Notes: generated by a model not told the origin, from the letters alone. A stretch of DNA of 64,000 nucleotides from Hyphomicrobiales bacterium (GCA_017305715.1 JAFKKG010000020.1:1-64000), one strand, 5' to 3'. Shown: positions 37,529 through 46,741, numbered from the stretch's first letter. Numbers and translations: made by a program.

Positions 37529-40500
37529 ATGATCGAGTGGATCGTCGATTTTTCGGTAAAGCGCCGGTGGCTGGTCCTGCTCGTCACGCTCGTCGCCGCA
37601 GCGTCCGGTCTCTGGTCGCTGACCAAGCTGCCGATCGACGCCGTTCCGGACGTGACCAACGTCCAAGTGCAGGTCAATGCCGTCGCGCCGTCGCTGACGC
37701 CGGTAGAGATCGAAAAGCAGGTCACCGTCGCGTTGGAGACCGCGCTCGCGGGAATACCGGGACTGGAGTCCACTCGGTCGTTCTCCCGTAACGGCTTTGC
37801 GCAGATCACCGCGGTGTTCGCCGACCGCACCAATATCTACTTCGCGCGGCAACTGGTGTCGGAGCGGATCAACGACGCCAAACCCAGCCTGCCGCCGGGC
37901 GTCGACGTAAGGATGGGCCCGGTTTCGACGGGGCTCGGCGAGATCTACTGGTGGGCCGTCGAATACGAAAAGCCCGGCACGACCGCTCCCGTCCGCGACG
38001 GCCAGCCGGGATGGCAGACCGACGGAAGCTATCTGACGCCGGAAGGCGAGCGTCTGACCGACGAGTTCCAGCGCACCGTTTACTTACGCACGGTGCAGGA
38101 CTGGGTGATACGTCCGCAGATAAAGTCGGTGCCGGGTGTCGCCGGCGCCGACGCCATCGGCGGCTTCGTCAAGCAGTTTCAGGTCCAACCCGATCCGGCC
38201 AAGCTGGTCGGTTACGGCTTATCGTTCGGTCAGGTGATCGCGGCCATCGAAGCCAACAACGTCAGCCGCGGGGCGAACTACATCGAGCAGAACGGCGAAG
38301 GTTACGTCGTGCGCGCCGCCGGGCGCGTCGAGAACATGGACGACATCTCCAACATCGTCGTCACCACCCGCGGCGGCGTTCCCGTGCGGGTGCGGGACGT
38401 CGCCGACGTCGCGATCGGGCGCGAACTGCGCACGGGCAGCGCCAGTGTCGACGGGCGCGAGGTCGTGCTCGGTACGGCGTTGATGCTGATCGGCGGCAAC
38501 AGCCGAACGGTCGCCGCGGCCGCCGACGTCCGGATCAAGGAAGTCAGCCGTACCCTGCCGCCGGGCATCTATGCGCATACCGTCTTGAACCGGACGCAAC
38601 TGGTCGACGCGACCATCCATACGGTGGCGAGCAACCTGGCCGAAGGCGCGCTTCTCGTCATAGCCGTCCTCTTTCTGCTGCTGGGCAACATGCGGGCGGC
38701 CCTCACTACCGCCTGCGTGATCCCCGTGACGATGCTGGTCACCGCCACCGGCATGCTGCAGGGGCGGATCAGCGCCAACCTCATGAGCCTGGGCGCGCTG
38801 GACTTCGGCCTGATTGTCGACGGCGCCGTCATCATTGCCGAGAACAGCCTGCGCCATCTCGCCGAACGGCAGCGCGAACTGGGCCGAACCTTGTCGCTCG
38901 AAGAGCGGCTGTCCACGGTGACGGCTTCGACCTCGGAGATGATCCGTCCGACGGTGTACGGCCAAATCATCATCATCCTGGTGTACGTTCCCCTGCTCGC
39001 CTTCACGGGCGTCGAGGGCAAGACGTTCGAGCCGATGGCGCTGACGGTCATGATCGCGCTCGCGACCGCGTTCGTCGTTTCGCTCACCTTCGTCCCGGCT
39101 GCCATTGCAATCGCGGTGTCGAAGCCGGTGCGCGAGGACGAGAATTATTTTCTCCGCCGGCTGAAGTCCGGATACGCGCCCTTGTTGAGCCGCACGATCG
39201 CTAGGCCGCTGCCGGTGATGGTGGTCGCCGCGCTGATGTTCGTCGGCGCCGTCCTGCTGTTCGGTCGGCTTGGGCAGGAATTCACGCCGACGCTCGACGA
39301 AAAAAACATCGTCATGGAGGTGAAGCGGGTGCCGAGCACGGCGCTGGCGCAATCGCAGCGGATGCAGCTTCTGATCGAACGCCAAATCAGCAAGTTTCCC
39401 GAAGTCGCTTTCGTCTTCTCACGCACCGGAACGCCGGATCTAGCCGCCGATCCGATGCCTCCGAGCTCTTCGGACACCTACATCATCGTCAGGCCGCAGA
39501 ACGAGTGGCCGGACCCCAGGCTGACGAAGGACGACCTGATCAAGCGCATCGAGGCCGAAGCCACCAAGCTTCCGGGCAACAAGGTCGGCTTCTCGCAGCC
39601 GATCGAGATGCGGTTCAACGAACTGATCGCAGGAGTGCGCGAGGACCTTGCCGTGAAGGTGTTCGGAGACGACTTCGCGGAGATGCAGCGCACGGCAGCC
39701 CGGATCGCGGACGTGATGCGCAAGGTCGACGGCGCCGAGAGCGTCAAGGTAGAGGAGACGGCGGGCCTTCCCTTCCTCGAGATCAAGATAGACAAGTCCG
39801 AGATAGCACGGCGCGGTCTCAGCCTGGCGTCGATCCAGGACCTGATCGAGACGGCCGTGGGCGGCCGCCCCGCGGGCCTGGTCTTCGAGGGTGACCGCCG
39901 TTTCCAGATCGTCGTGCGCCTCAACGATGCGCTGCGCAACGATATCTCGGCGCTTGAGGATCTTCCGGTCCCGCTTCCGAACGCCAATCCCAACGCTCCT
40001 TCTTCCTCCGTCCCGCTGCGGGCGGTGGCCACGTTCAAACAGACCGAGGGCGCCAACCAGATCAGCCGCGAAAACGGCAAGCGGCGTGTCGTCGCGACCG
40101 CCGAAGTCCGCGGACGGGACATCGGCTCCCTGGTCGCGGAGTCGCAGTCCAAGGTCGACGAGCAGGTCAAGCTCCCACCAGGGAGTTTCCTGACCTGGGG
40201 CGGACAGTTCGAGAACTTCTCCGTCGCGCGCCAGCGTCTGATGATCGTCGTGCCGGGCTGCTTCCTGCTCATCTATCTTCTCCTGTTCGGAGCGTTGGGC
40301 TCGCCGCGCGACGCGCTCATCGTCTTCAGCGCGGTGCCTTTGGCGCTGACCGGCGGCATCGCCGCACTTTGGCTTCGCGGCATGCCGTTCTCGATTTCGG
40401 CGGCGGTCGGATTCATCGCCCTATCGGGTGTCGCGGTCCTCAACGGTCTGGTGATGCTCACCCAGATCCGGAAATTGATGTTGGAAGGTATCGATACGCG

Positions 40501-40768
40501 CCTGGCCATCAGCCAGGGTGCCCTCACCCGCTTTCGCCCGGTCATCATGACGGCGCTGGTCGCCTCCCTGGGTTTCGTGCCCATGGCGATTGCGACGGGT
40601 ACGGGGGCAGAGGTGCAGAAGCCGTTGGCGACCGTCGTGATCGGAGGGCTGTTGAGTGCGACGCTCCTGACGCTGCTGGTCCTGCCGGCGCTCTACTCCT
40701 ACTTCGCAACCGCCCAAACCCAGACGAAACCCGACAGCGCATTTGTTCCGAGCCGAGCGGCCGAATAG
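37529..40768 (+). CDS. czcA: CzcA-type heavy-metal RND efflux pump, second system
   Basis: A 1079-residue heavy-metal RND pump. TM4 reads GALDFGLIVDGAVIIAEN, with both Asp and the Glu of the CzcA/divalent-cation class. [25 protein letters not shown] and [13 protein letters not shown] are family marks. A periplasmic insert at about residues 150-185 (PGWQTDGSYLTPEGERL) is absent from the first CzcA. It starts 3 bp after czcB with GAGG eight bases upstream and is followed by a CDF gene. Confidence 0.95.
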   Translation: MIEWIVDFSVKRRWLVLLVTLVAAASGLWSLTKLPIDAVPDVTNVQVQVNAVAPSLTPVEIEKQVTVALETALAGIPGLESTRSFSRNGFAQITAVFADRTNIYFARQLVSERINDAKPSLPPGVDVRMGPVSTGLGEIYWWAVEYEKPGTTAPVRDGQPGWQTDGSYLTPEGERLTDEFQRTVYLRTVQDWVIRPQIKSVPGVAGADAIGGFVKQFQVQPDPAKLVGYGLSFGQVIAAIEANNVSRGANYIEQNGEGYVVRAAGRVENMDDISNIVVTTRGGVPVRVRDVADVAIGRELRTGSASVDGREVVLGTALMLIGGNSRTVAAAADVRIKEVSRTLPPGIYAHTVLNRTQLVDATIHTVASNLAEGALLVIAVLFLLLGNMRAALTTACVIPVTMLVTATGMLQGRISANLMSLGALDFGLIVDGAVIIAENSLRHLAERQRELGRTLSLEERLSTVTASTSEMIRPTVYGQIIIILVYVPLLAFTGVEGKTFEPMALTVMIALATAFVVSLTFVPAAIAIAVSKPVREDENYFLRRLKSGYAPLLSRTIARPLPVMVVAALMFVGAVLLFGRLGQEFTPTLDEKNIVMEVKRVPSTALAQSQRMQLLIERQISKFPEVAFVFSRTGTPDLAADPMPPSSSDTYIIVRPQNEWPDPRLTKDDLIKRIEAEATKLPGNKVGFSQPIEMRFNELIAGVREDLAVKVFGDDFAEMQRTAARIADVMRKVDGAESVKVEETAGLPFLEIKIDKSEIARRGLSLASIQDLIETAVGGRPAGLVFEGDRRFQIVVRLNDALRNDISALEDLPVPLPNANPNAPSSSVPLRAVATFKQTEGANQISRENGKRRVVATAEVRGRDIGSLVAESQSKVDEQVKLPPGSFLTWGGQFENFSVARQRLMIVVPGCFLLIYLLLFGALGSPRDALIVFSAVPLALTGGIAALWLRGMPFSISAAVGFIALSGVAVLNGLVMLTQIRKLMLEGIDTRLAISQGALTRFRPVIMTALVASLGFVPMAIATGTGAEVQKPLATVVIGGLLSATLLTLLVLPALYSYFATAQTQTKPDSAFVPSRAAE

Positions 40769-40783
40769 AACCGAGGATACGAC

Positions 40784-42103
40784 ATGTTGAAGCAAATCCA
40801 GGAGTGGTTCGGGATGTCGCCCCAAGGGCAATCGCTTGGGCTAGGTCACGGACCTGACGACAGCAAGGGTCATGGCCACACTCACGGGTCGATAGATCCC
40901 ACCATCGCGACGACCACACGCGGCATCTGGGCGATCAAGTGGTCGTTCATTGTGCTGGCGGTCACCTCCGCCTTGCAGCTTGTGGTCGTGGTGATCTCGG
41001 GCAGCGTCGCGCTCCTCGCCGATACCATCCACAACGTCGGGGATGCCGTTACCGCGATTCCTCTCTGGATCGCGTTCGTGCTGGCGCGCCGCAAGCCGAG
41101 CAAAACCTTCACGTATGGTCTCGGACGCGCCGAAGACCTGGCCGGGGTGGCCATCGTGGCAATCATCCTGTTCAGCGCCGTGTTCGCAGGCTACGAAGCC
41201 GTGGACCGCCTGATCCACCCGCAAAGCATCGATTTCATTCCCTGGGTGGTGGCGGCCGGCATCATCGGATTTCTCGGGAATGAAGCCGTGGCGGTCTTCC
41301 GGATCCGGGTCGGGCGCGAGATCAACAGCGCGGCCCTTATCGCCGATGGTTATCACGCGCGCACTGACGGCTTCACCAGTCTGGCGGTGGTCTTCGGTGC
41401 GATCGGCGTGTGGCTGGGATTTCCGCTGGCGGACCCGATCGTCGGACTTCTCATCACCATCGCCATCTTCGGCATCGTCTGGCAGTCGTCCAAGGCGGTG
41501 TTCGTCCGGATGCTCGACGGCGTCGACCCCGAGGTCACCGACGAAATCAGACACGCTGCCGGGCACGTCGACGGCGTGCGCGAAGTCCTCGACGTCAAGG
41601 CGCGCTGGCTGGGACATCGCCTGCTCGCCGACGTGGGTGTCCGCGTCCCCGGCGACATGGCTGTGGCCGACGCAGACCGTTTGGTTGAAAACCTTCGGCA
41701 CGAGATGCTGAAGCACATACCCGCCATGTCCGTTGCGAACGTCCGGGTATCATCCACATCCCAAGAGGCCCAACCGGCAGCGCATCACGCTCCTGAACCG
41801 TTCCAGGTTCGCAGCGAACTGGCGGAGGGGGAGCTCTCGATTGCAGGCACGCAAGCGGGGGAGCGGATGAGGCTGACCCTGAAGCGGCGGGCTGACGCGT
41901 TGAAGGCGGTCGTGGTGATCAGCCGCGCCGCAGGGCCGGAAACCCTCGTTCTTTCGCCGGCGTCGGGAGATCTTTCCACGCTTGAGAGCCTGTCCGCGCC
42001 GGCCGAGCCGCATGAATTCAACGCGCGGCTTTTTTTGTCGGCTGACGGCAAGGAGGAAATTCAGGAGTTTCACATGGCGGATCCGGCCGGACACGCTCAC
42101 TGA
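40784..42103 (+). CDS. CDF-family metal exporter with a unique C-terminal extension
   Basis: A 439-residue CDF protein. N-terminal His cluster GHGHTHG; TM2 site ALLADTIHNVGD and TM5 site ALIADGYHARTD, both with Asp/His/Asp ligands (Zn, Fe or Co type). The cytoplasmic domain ends near residue 320. The next ~115 residues (from EAQPAAHHAPEPF to the end, PAGHAH) form a beta-rich extension with SIAGTQAGERMRLTLKRRAD and FNARLFLSADGKEEIQEF, which most CDF proteins lack. GAGG lies seven bases before the ATG. It completes the czcBA-CDF operon. Confidence 0.9.
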   Translation: MLKQIQEWFGMSPQGQSLGLGHGPDDSKGHGHTHGSIDPTIATTTRGIWAIKWSFIVLAVTSALQLVVVVISGSVALLADTIHNVGDAVTAIPLWIAFVLARRKPSKTFTYGLGRAEDLAGVAIVAIILFSAVFAGYEAVDRLIHPQSIDFIPWVVAAGIIGFLGNEAVAVFRIRVGREINSAALIADGYHARTDGFTSLAVVFGAIGVWLGFPLADPIVGLLITIAIFGIVWQSSKAVFVRMLDGVDPEVTDEIRHAAGHVDGVREVLDVKARWLGHRLLADVGVRVPGDMAVADADRLVENLRHEMLKHIPAMSVANVRVSSTSQEAQPAAHHAPEPFQVRSELAEGELSIAGTQAGERMRLTLKRRADALKAVVVISRAAGPETLVLSPASGDLSTLESLSAPAEPHEFNARLFLSADGKEEIQEFHMADPAGHAH

Positions 42104-42369
42104 ACAAACCGCGTGACGCCGACCGGTTGATTGCTCCGAAACCATTGCTCCGTTGGAGCCCCCGGTTCGCAAAACAACCGAGGGCGCTGGCCCGGACGCT
42201 CGCCCGCGCCTTAAAGCCTCCCACTGAGGCCGCGGCGGCCCACAAGCGTATCGGTCTTCAGCATGCCGCGGGTCGTCCGCTGACACGTTGACGCCGTTTC
42301 GCGCTGAACGCGCTTGACTCGGCAGACAGCCGTACTACGTTATTGCAGGATCGTAATACGGGGTCGCGC
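42104..42369. repeat. Intergenic region with structured dispersed repeat, copy B
   Basis: The 266-bp space between the CDF gene and the MNT gene. At 42150-42243 it aligns with copy A (18387-18485), sharing GGAGCC, GCAAAAC, CGGAC-CTCGCC and the CCTCCCAC-GAGG-CGCGGCGG block. The hairpin CCCGGTT-N7-AACCGAGGG around GCAAAAC pairs with bases different from those in copy A, so pairing rather than sequence seems kept. It may also terminate the CDF operon. Confidence 0.45.
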
Positions 42370-42858
42370 ATGGCACTTCCTGTCCAATCCATTCGGGCAA
42401 AGCCCGAACACCGCGCGATCCTTCAGAATGTCGCAGAACTGTTGCGCGTCGGCCGGGAAATGGACGTCCGCAATCTGCTCGACGGCGCGCACTCCAAGCC
42501 GGTCGGACCTTTCCGGGATGAACAGTCTGCTATTGCCTTCCTCCGAGACCGCCTCGTCGCCGAACTGAAGCCGGAATCGATTTGGCTCTTCGGCAGCAGG
42601 GCGCGCGGCGATGCCCGTCCCGACAGTGACTTCGACATGCTGGTCGTGCTGCGGGACGGACTCTCCGACGAGGAGTATTCGCATTATGCCGTAGCCCGGC
42701 CTGTTGTAGCATGCGGCTTGGGCTGCGACATCGTCCCGACTTCCTGGTCGACGTTCGTTGGAGAGAAGGACGTGAAAGGTTCCTTTGTGAACGCGATCTT
42801 GTCGGAAGGGCGCGAGATCTACCGGACCCGAGCGCTCAGGTCGCAAACGGCCCGATGA
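42370..42858 (+). CDS. MNT-type nucleotidyltransferase (antitoxin-like)
   Basis: About 162 residues with a minimal nucleotidyltransferase domain: FGSRARGDARPDSDFDMLV holds the GS-x9-SDxD catalytic motif (about residues 77-95). The N-terminal 50 residues are an extra helical region. It overlaps the HEPN gene downstream by 4 bp (ATGA). In MNT/HEPN pairs the MNT protein often neutralises the HEPN RNase by adding nucleotides, though other roles exist. The start at 42370 follows GGGG with seven-base spacing. Confidence 0.8.
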   Translation: MALPVQSIRAKPEHRAILQNVAELLRVGREMDVRNLLDGAHSKPVGPFRDEQSAIAFLRDRLVAELKPESIWLFGSRARGDARPDSDFDMLVVLRDGLSDEEYSHYAVARPVVACGLGCDIVPTSWSTFVGEKDVKGSFVNAILSEGREIYRTRALRSQTAR

Positions 42859-43262
42859 GCGACAAAGCCGAAAGCTTCATAGAACTTGCGCGCAAGGATC
42901 TGGCGCTGGCGAAGCTGATTCGGACTTCGGATCCGGGAAATGCAGTCTTCCATCTTCAGCAGGCCGCCGAAAAACTAGCGAAGGCGGTGCTGACGGTAGA
43001 GGAGATCGTCTTCGGCGTCGGTCACCAAATCGGCGCTCTGGCGGGCGCGCTGCCGAGCGATAACGTTTTCAGACCCGATCTCGCCTCGTTCGACCGCTTC
43101 AGCAGTTATGCCACGGCAACACGCTACCCGCTACCGGGCGGTGGGATGCCACGCCTGCCGACGAAGGAATTTCTCGATCAGGGCATCCAGGAAGTCGCTA
43201 GTCTCGTCGACGAGATCGACGATTACCGACGGGAACGCCCGACCGGGCCGAAACCGAAATAA
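42855..43262 (+). CDS. HEPN-domain protein (toxin-like)
   Basis: A 135-residue HEPN-domain protein: SFIELARKDLALAKLI, then VFHLQQAAEKLAKAVL and GVGHQIGALAGAL. The usual RNase motif R-x4-6-H is not clear: the Arg and His flanking PGNAVFH are ten residues apart, so RNase activity is uncertain. Its ATG overlaps the MNT stop. Placement between metal operons suggests it rides with the island. Confidence 0.78.
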   Translation: MSDKAESFIELARKDLALAKLIRTSDPGNAVFHLQQAAEKLAKAVLTVEEIVFGVGHQIGALAGALPSDNVFRPDLASFDRFSSYATATRYPLPGGGMPRLPTKEFLDQGIQEVASLVDEIDDYRRERPTGPKPK

Positions 43263-43296
43263 TTCCTGTTCGGGGGAAGTCAGAAACGATCCGCTG

Positions 43297-43589
43297 CTAT
43301 CTGCAAAGGAGATTGATCCCGGCTCGAACGCCGGCTTTGACCTTGGCGTCGCCGAAACGTGAGCCGATCCCACTTTCCGTACGCCATATCACTCGGCATG
43401 GGCGGCGAACGCTTTCAATTCAAGGACGATGGGATCGAGAATTCCGATCGGCGACCCAACCTCGAGCGACGCGCCGCCGTCCGAGAGGCTGCCGACGGTG
43501 CAGCTGGTCGCCCCTCCTCCGAAGGAAATCGTCGCGGCCTCAGGACTTTGTGGCGCGACGCCGACCTGTTCTCGTCTTCCATCCGACAT
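43297..43589 (-). pseudogene. PilZ-domain gene with frameshifted end
   Basis: From the ATG at 43589 the frame encodes MSDGRREQVG... and most of a PilZ domain (TISFGGGATSCTVGSLSDGGASLEV), then stops at 43389 just before the last strands. The expected end (IWRTESGIGSRF) is present in another frame directly downstream and runs to a stop near 43297. The RxxxR motif is also poor. This is a PilZ gene broken near its 3' end, or a sequencing error. Confidence 0.6.
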
Positions 43590-44219
43590 CTCCGCTTGCC
43601 TCTGGCCACAGATCGTTCGCTTTCGACTCAGTGCTGTGTTCGCCCTTCTCTTCGCTTTGCATACCGGCCCCGGGGTTTGCGGCTTTCCCCGGCTTCGCAC
43701 CGTCACCCTTGCTCATCGATTCCATCTCTTCGTCCGGAGGCGCCCTCGCCACCATGTCCGCGTAGTGCTCGGCGGACAGGCCTGGCAGCTTGGTGACGAA
43801 AGCGACGATGCACCAGATGGCCGCATCGTCGTGCCCAGCCCCCACGCCGGCATGCCGCTCATCTTCAGTCCATGTTTCGTGACCCAGAACGCCGTCTTGG
43901 GATCGATGCGTTGCTCCGTGAGATTCGGAGGTTTCGGGTAGAGGCCGGGCCGGATTTCCGAATCCGATTGCTCGGGCGCGAGATGGCAATTCACGCACAT
44001 CGCCGCATACTGTCCCGCTCCCTTCAGGACGAGCTGCTCGTCCTGAAGGTCGGGTAACTCGACCCGGTTCGCGCGCACTGCGATCGAACGGTCGCGAACG
44101 ACCTCGATGAGCTTCCGCGTGATCTCCCAATGCGGGGTGTCCGCGCCGACGTCGTCGAAGCCGAAGCCCACGTAAAATAGAACTCGGGCAAAGACGGCCA
44201 ACGCGGCGAGGACCGCCAT
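43540..44219 (-). pseudogene. c-type cytochrome gene with one-base frameshift
   Basis: From the ATG at 44219 the protein has an N-terminal anchor, the heme motif CVNCH (Cys75, Cys78, His79) and KHGLKMSGMPAWG with the axial Met. Directly after this the frame is lost: the expected GHDDAAIWCIVAFVTKLPGLSAEHY is encoded one frame over and runs on to a stop at 43540. One G is missing from a G-run near 43840. The intact protein would be about 225 residues, a periplasmic monoheme cytochrome of a type often found in metal-resistance islands. Confidence 0.72.
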
Positions 44220-44233
44220 GCCCTATCGTCGGG

Positions 44234-45406
44234 TCATGTTGCATCCACCTTTTTGGCCTGTTGAGAGCCTCGCCGGGGTTCGGCAATCGCAGCGGCGGAT
44301 GGCGGTCGATCCAGCGAACGCGACCAGTTCCGGTAGAAGGCGACGCAGGTCATGAGCATCAGGCCAGCGGCGCTGACCGCGACTTGGGTCGCCAACCCGT
44401 CCGAATACATTTCGAGGATGAAATGCGCGACGAATGACAGAAAGATGCCGACGCAGAACACTTCCAGGGAGCGCTGGCCGCAGACGATCAGCGGCCGCAG
44501 CACCGCGGAACGCAGCCCGCTCCAATCCGCCGGAACGAGCCGAACGACTATGACGGCGAGAGCCAGAAAGTGCAGCACCCGGGACGGCGCCAGGTTTGTC
44601 TTGTCGTTGGGGACGAACCATCCGAGCACGCCGGCGGGCAGAAAGCCCGTCGTACCGAGACGGTCGGCGAGCGTCACGATAGATGCAAAGAGAACGAATG
44701 CAACGCTTGCAACAAGGATTGCCCGGGACTGCGCCAGTGCCTGCATGAACACGCGCCCGCCCAACGCCGCCCACGCGCCCATCGTGAACAGAAGCTGCCA
44801 GGCGAACGGATTGAAGTACCAACCGCCGGAAGGATATGCGGAGAAATTCCAGTGGAACTGCCGCGCTGCGAAGTATACGCAGATCGAGGCCGCCAACGCC
44901 GCGTGGGGCCACCGCATCATGAGAATGAGCAGCGGAGGGAAGCCGGCCATCAGAACGATGTAAAGCGGAAGTACGTCCAAGTTTAATGGCTTGAACTTAA
45001 GCATCAGCCCTTGGGTAAGCGTGGCCACCGGCTGTTCGATCAGCCCCGCGACGTTGAATTCGTCGAGAAGGTGGGAGTGGCCGTAACGCTGCGCCACGTA
45101 TCCGATCGCCGCAGCATAGAAGACGAACAGCAGAACGTGAGCGACATACAGTTGCCAAACGCGCCGCATCAGCAGAGCCGTTCCGGCAAGCATGCCCTGC
45201 ACCAAAATCCTTCGCGCGTATACGAACGCCGCCGTATAGCCCGAGATGAAGACAAAGATGTCGGCGGCGTCGCTGAACCCGTAATTTCTCGTCGTCAGCC
45301 ACGCGATCGCGTTGTTGGGGATGTGGTCGAGAAATATCGCCCAATTTGCAATACCGCGGAACAGGTCGAGACGAAGATCTCTTCCTTCAGGAAAGTTGCG
45401 AGCCAT
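44234..45406 (-). CDS. opgC: OpgC-family membrane acyltransferase, copy 2
   Basis: A 390-residue paralogue of the protein at 7941-9095, with the same signature RDLRLDLFRGIANWAIFLDH and GFSDAADIFVFISGY, then PNDKTNLAPSRVLHFLALAV and CGQRSLEVFCVGIF. It lies between a cytochrome c gene and two cusF genes. A repeated association of this enzyme with metal-export genes suggests modification of a periplasmic glucan or envelope glycan as part of the metal response, but the substrate is not known. Confidence 0.87.
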   Translation of the reverse strand: MARNFPEGRDLRLDLFRGIANWAIFLDHIPNNAIAWLTTRNYGFSDAADIFVFISGYTAAFVYARRILVQGMLAGTALLMRRVWQLYVAHVLLFVFYAAAIGYVAQRYGHSHLLDEFNVAGLIEQPVATLTQGLMLKFKPLNLDVLPLYIVLMAGFPPLLILMMRWPHAALAASICVYFAARQFHWNFSAYPSGGWYFNPFAWQLLFTMGAWAALGGRVFMQALAQSRAILVASVAFVLFASIVTLADRLGTTGFLPAGVLGWFVPNDKTNLAPSRVLHFLALAVIVVRLVPADWSGLRSAVLRPLIVCGQRSLEVFCVGIFLSFVAHFILEMYSDGLATQVAVSAAGLMLMTCVAFYRNWSRSLDRPPSAAAIAEPRRGSQQAKKVDAT

Positions 45407-45501
45407 CAGTCACCAAGTTGGAATTATTCATTAGTATCGCGGCCGCCGCTAGGGCGGGGCGGCCGCGGGGGGCATTAGCGCGCCCGCCGGGCGTTTCGGC
45501 C

Positions 45502-45807
45502 TTATTTGCTCTTCTGGAGTTTTGTGATGGTGATCCCAGCGCTCGCCCGCTCGGCTTCGAATCGGACCCTGTCGCCGACTTTTACCTGCTTAAGCATTGC
45601 CGGATCCTGCACGCGGAAAACCATTGTCATCCCGTCTTCGTCCATGTCGAGATTCTTGATCGGACCATGCTTCAAGGTGACCTTTCCGGCCGCCTCGTCG
45701 ATCTTCTTCACCTCGCCGTTGACCATCGCGGCTTGCGCGAAGGCGACACCGACGCCCAGCGCGATGGAAAGGGACAGGATGGCTGCTGCTGATTTGATGG
45801 GTTTCAT
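45502..45807 (-). CDS. cusF: CusF-like periplasmic copper-binding protein, copy 1
   Basis: A 101-residue protein: signal peptide (MKPIKSAAAILSLSIALGVGVAFA) and a CusF beta-barrel with KIDEAAGKVTLKHGPI and MTMVFRV. His and two Met of the metal site are present. The segment NLDMDEDGMTM has two extra residues (ED) compared with the neighbouring copy, right at the metal loop, and the usual Trp is missing in both. It could deliver Cu(I)/Ag(I) to CusA. Confidence 0.85.
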   Translation of the reverse strand: MKPIKSAAAILSLSIALGVGVAFAQAAMVNGEVKKIDEAAGKVTLKHGPIKNLDMDEDGMTMVFRVQDPAMLKQVKVGDRVRFEAERASAGITITKLQKSK

Positions 45808-45919
45808 GTGGTTTCCTTCTCAAAGTTGGGTGCTGGATTCGCTTGCCGATGATTGTGCCGACTAGGCCCGCACCATGATGCCGGGGATCAGCGCGATGCG
45901 CGTCGTAATGCTTTCCGTC

Positions 45920-46219
45920 CTACTTGATCTTTTGCATCTTTGTGATGGTAACGCCGTCTGGGGCTCGTTCGGCTTCGAACTGGACCTTGTCCCTTACCCT
46001 GAGTTTCGTGAGCATCGCCGGATCCTTGACGCGCAAGACCATCGTCATTCCGTCCATGTCGAGATTCTTGATTGGACCATGCTTCAAGGTGACCTTTCCG
46101 GCCGCCTTGTCGATCTTCTTCACCTCTCCGTTGACCATCGCGGCTTGCGCGAAGGCGACACCGGGAATGAGCGAGATGGACAGCGACAGAATCGCTGCTG
46201 TTAAATTGTTTGTCCTCAT
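45920..46219 (-). CDS. cusF: CusF-like periplasmic copper-binding protein, copy 2
   Basis: A 99-residue paralogue of the preceding gene: signal peptide (MRTNNLTAAILSLSISLIPGVAFA), KKIDKAAGKVTLKHGPI and DMDGMTMVLRV with the canonical loop length. AAGGA lies about nine bases before the ATG at 46219. The two genes are tandem duplicates 112 bp apart; identity is highest across the mature N-terminal half. Confidence 0.85.
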   Translation of the reverse strand: MRTNNLTAAILSLSISLIPGVAFAQAAMVNGEVKKIDKAAGKVTLKHGPIKNLDMDGMTMVLRVKDPAMLTKLRVRDKVQFEAERAPDGVTITKMQKIK

Positions 46220-46255
46220 ATTTTTTCCTTTCATTGGAATTGCATTCAGAACGAA

Positions 46256-46741
46256 TCACTTGACGACGATCGTGCCGACCATCCCGGCCTCGCGGTGTCC
46301 CGGTATCAGGCACGCGAACTCGAAGTCGCCCGTCTTGCTGAACTTCCAGACGATCTCGTCCGTCTTCTTCGGAGCCAGCCTCCGGGCATTCGGATCGTCG
46401 TGCACCATGTCGGGATTCTTCTTCATCGCTTCGGCGTGCTTGAGATTCTCCGCCGTGTTTGCCAGGACGAATTCGTGTTCGAGCTCACCGTTATTGCGCA
46501 GCACGAACTTAACCTGCTCGCCCTTCTTCATCTCCAGCCTGGCCGGCATGAACATCATCTTTCCGTCCATCTCACCCATGGTGACCTGGACGATGCGTGC
46601 GGGCTTCTTAGGATCGCCGGGCTCGCCTGCTGAGAACGTTTCGTCATGGCTGTGACCCGACGGGCCCGCTCCAGCCCAGGCAGCGGTGGAGAGAAGCACC
46701 GCCGCGACGAGCGCGGTTCCGGATGGATTAAGAGTCTTCAT
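46256..46741 (-). CDS. Type 1 copper protein (cupredoxin)
   Basis: A 161-residue periplasmic cupredoxin with a signal peptide (ALVAAVLLSTAAWA). The complete type 1 copper site is visible: His89 (ELEHEF), Cys144, His149 and Met154 (CLIPGHREAGM). A His-rich start (GHSHDE) and a Met-rich segment (MGEMDGKMMFM) may give further copper sites. AGGAG lies eight bases before the ATG at 46741. It follows the copper oxidase gene in the same direction and may exchange electrons or copper with it. Confidence 0.88.
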   Translation of the reverse strand: MKTLNPSGTALVAAVLLSTAAWAGAGPSGHSHDETFSAGEPGDPKKPARIVQVTMGEMDGKMMFMPARLEMKKGEQVKFVLRNNGELEHEFVLANTAENLKHAEAMKKNPDMVHDDPNARRLAPKKTDEIVWKFSKTGDFEFACLIPGHREAGMVGTIVVK

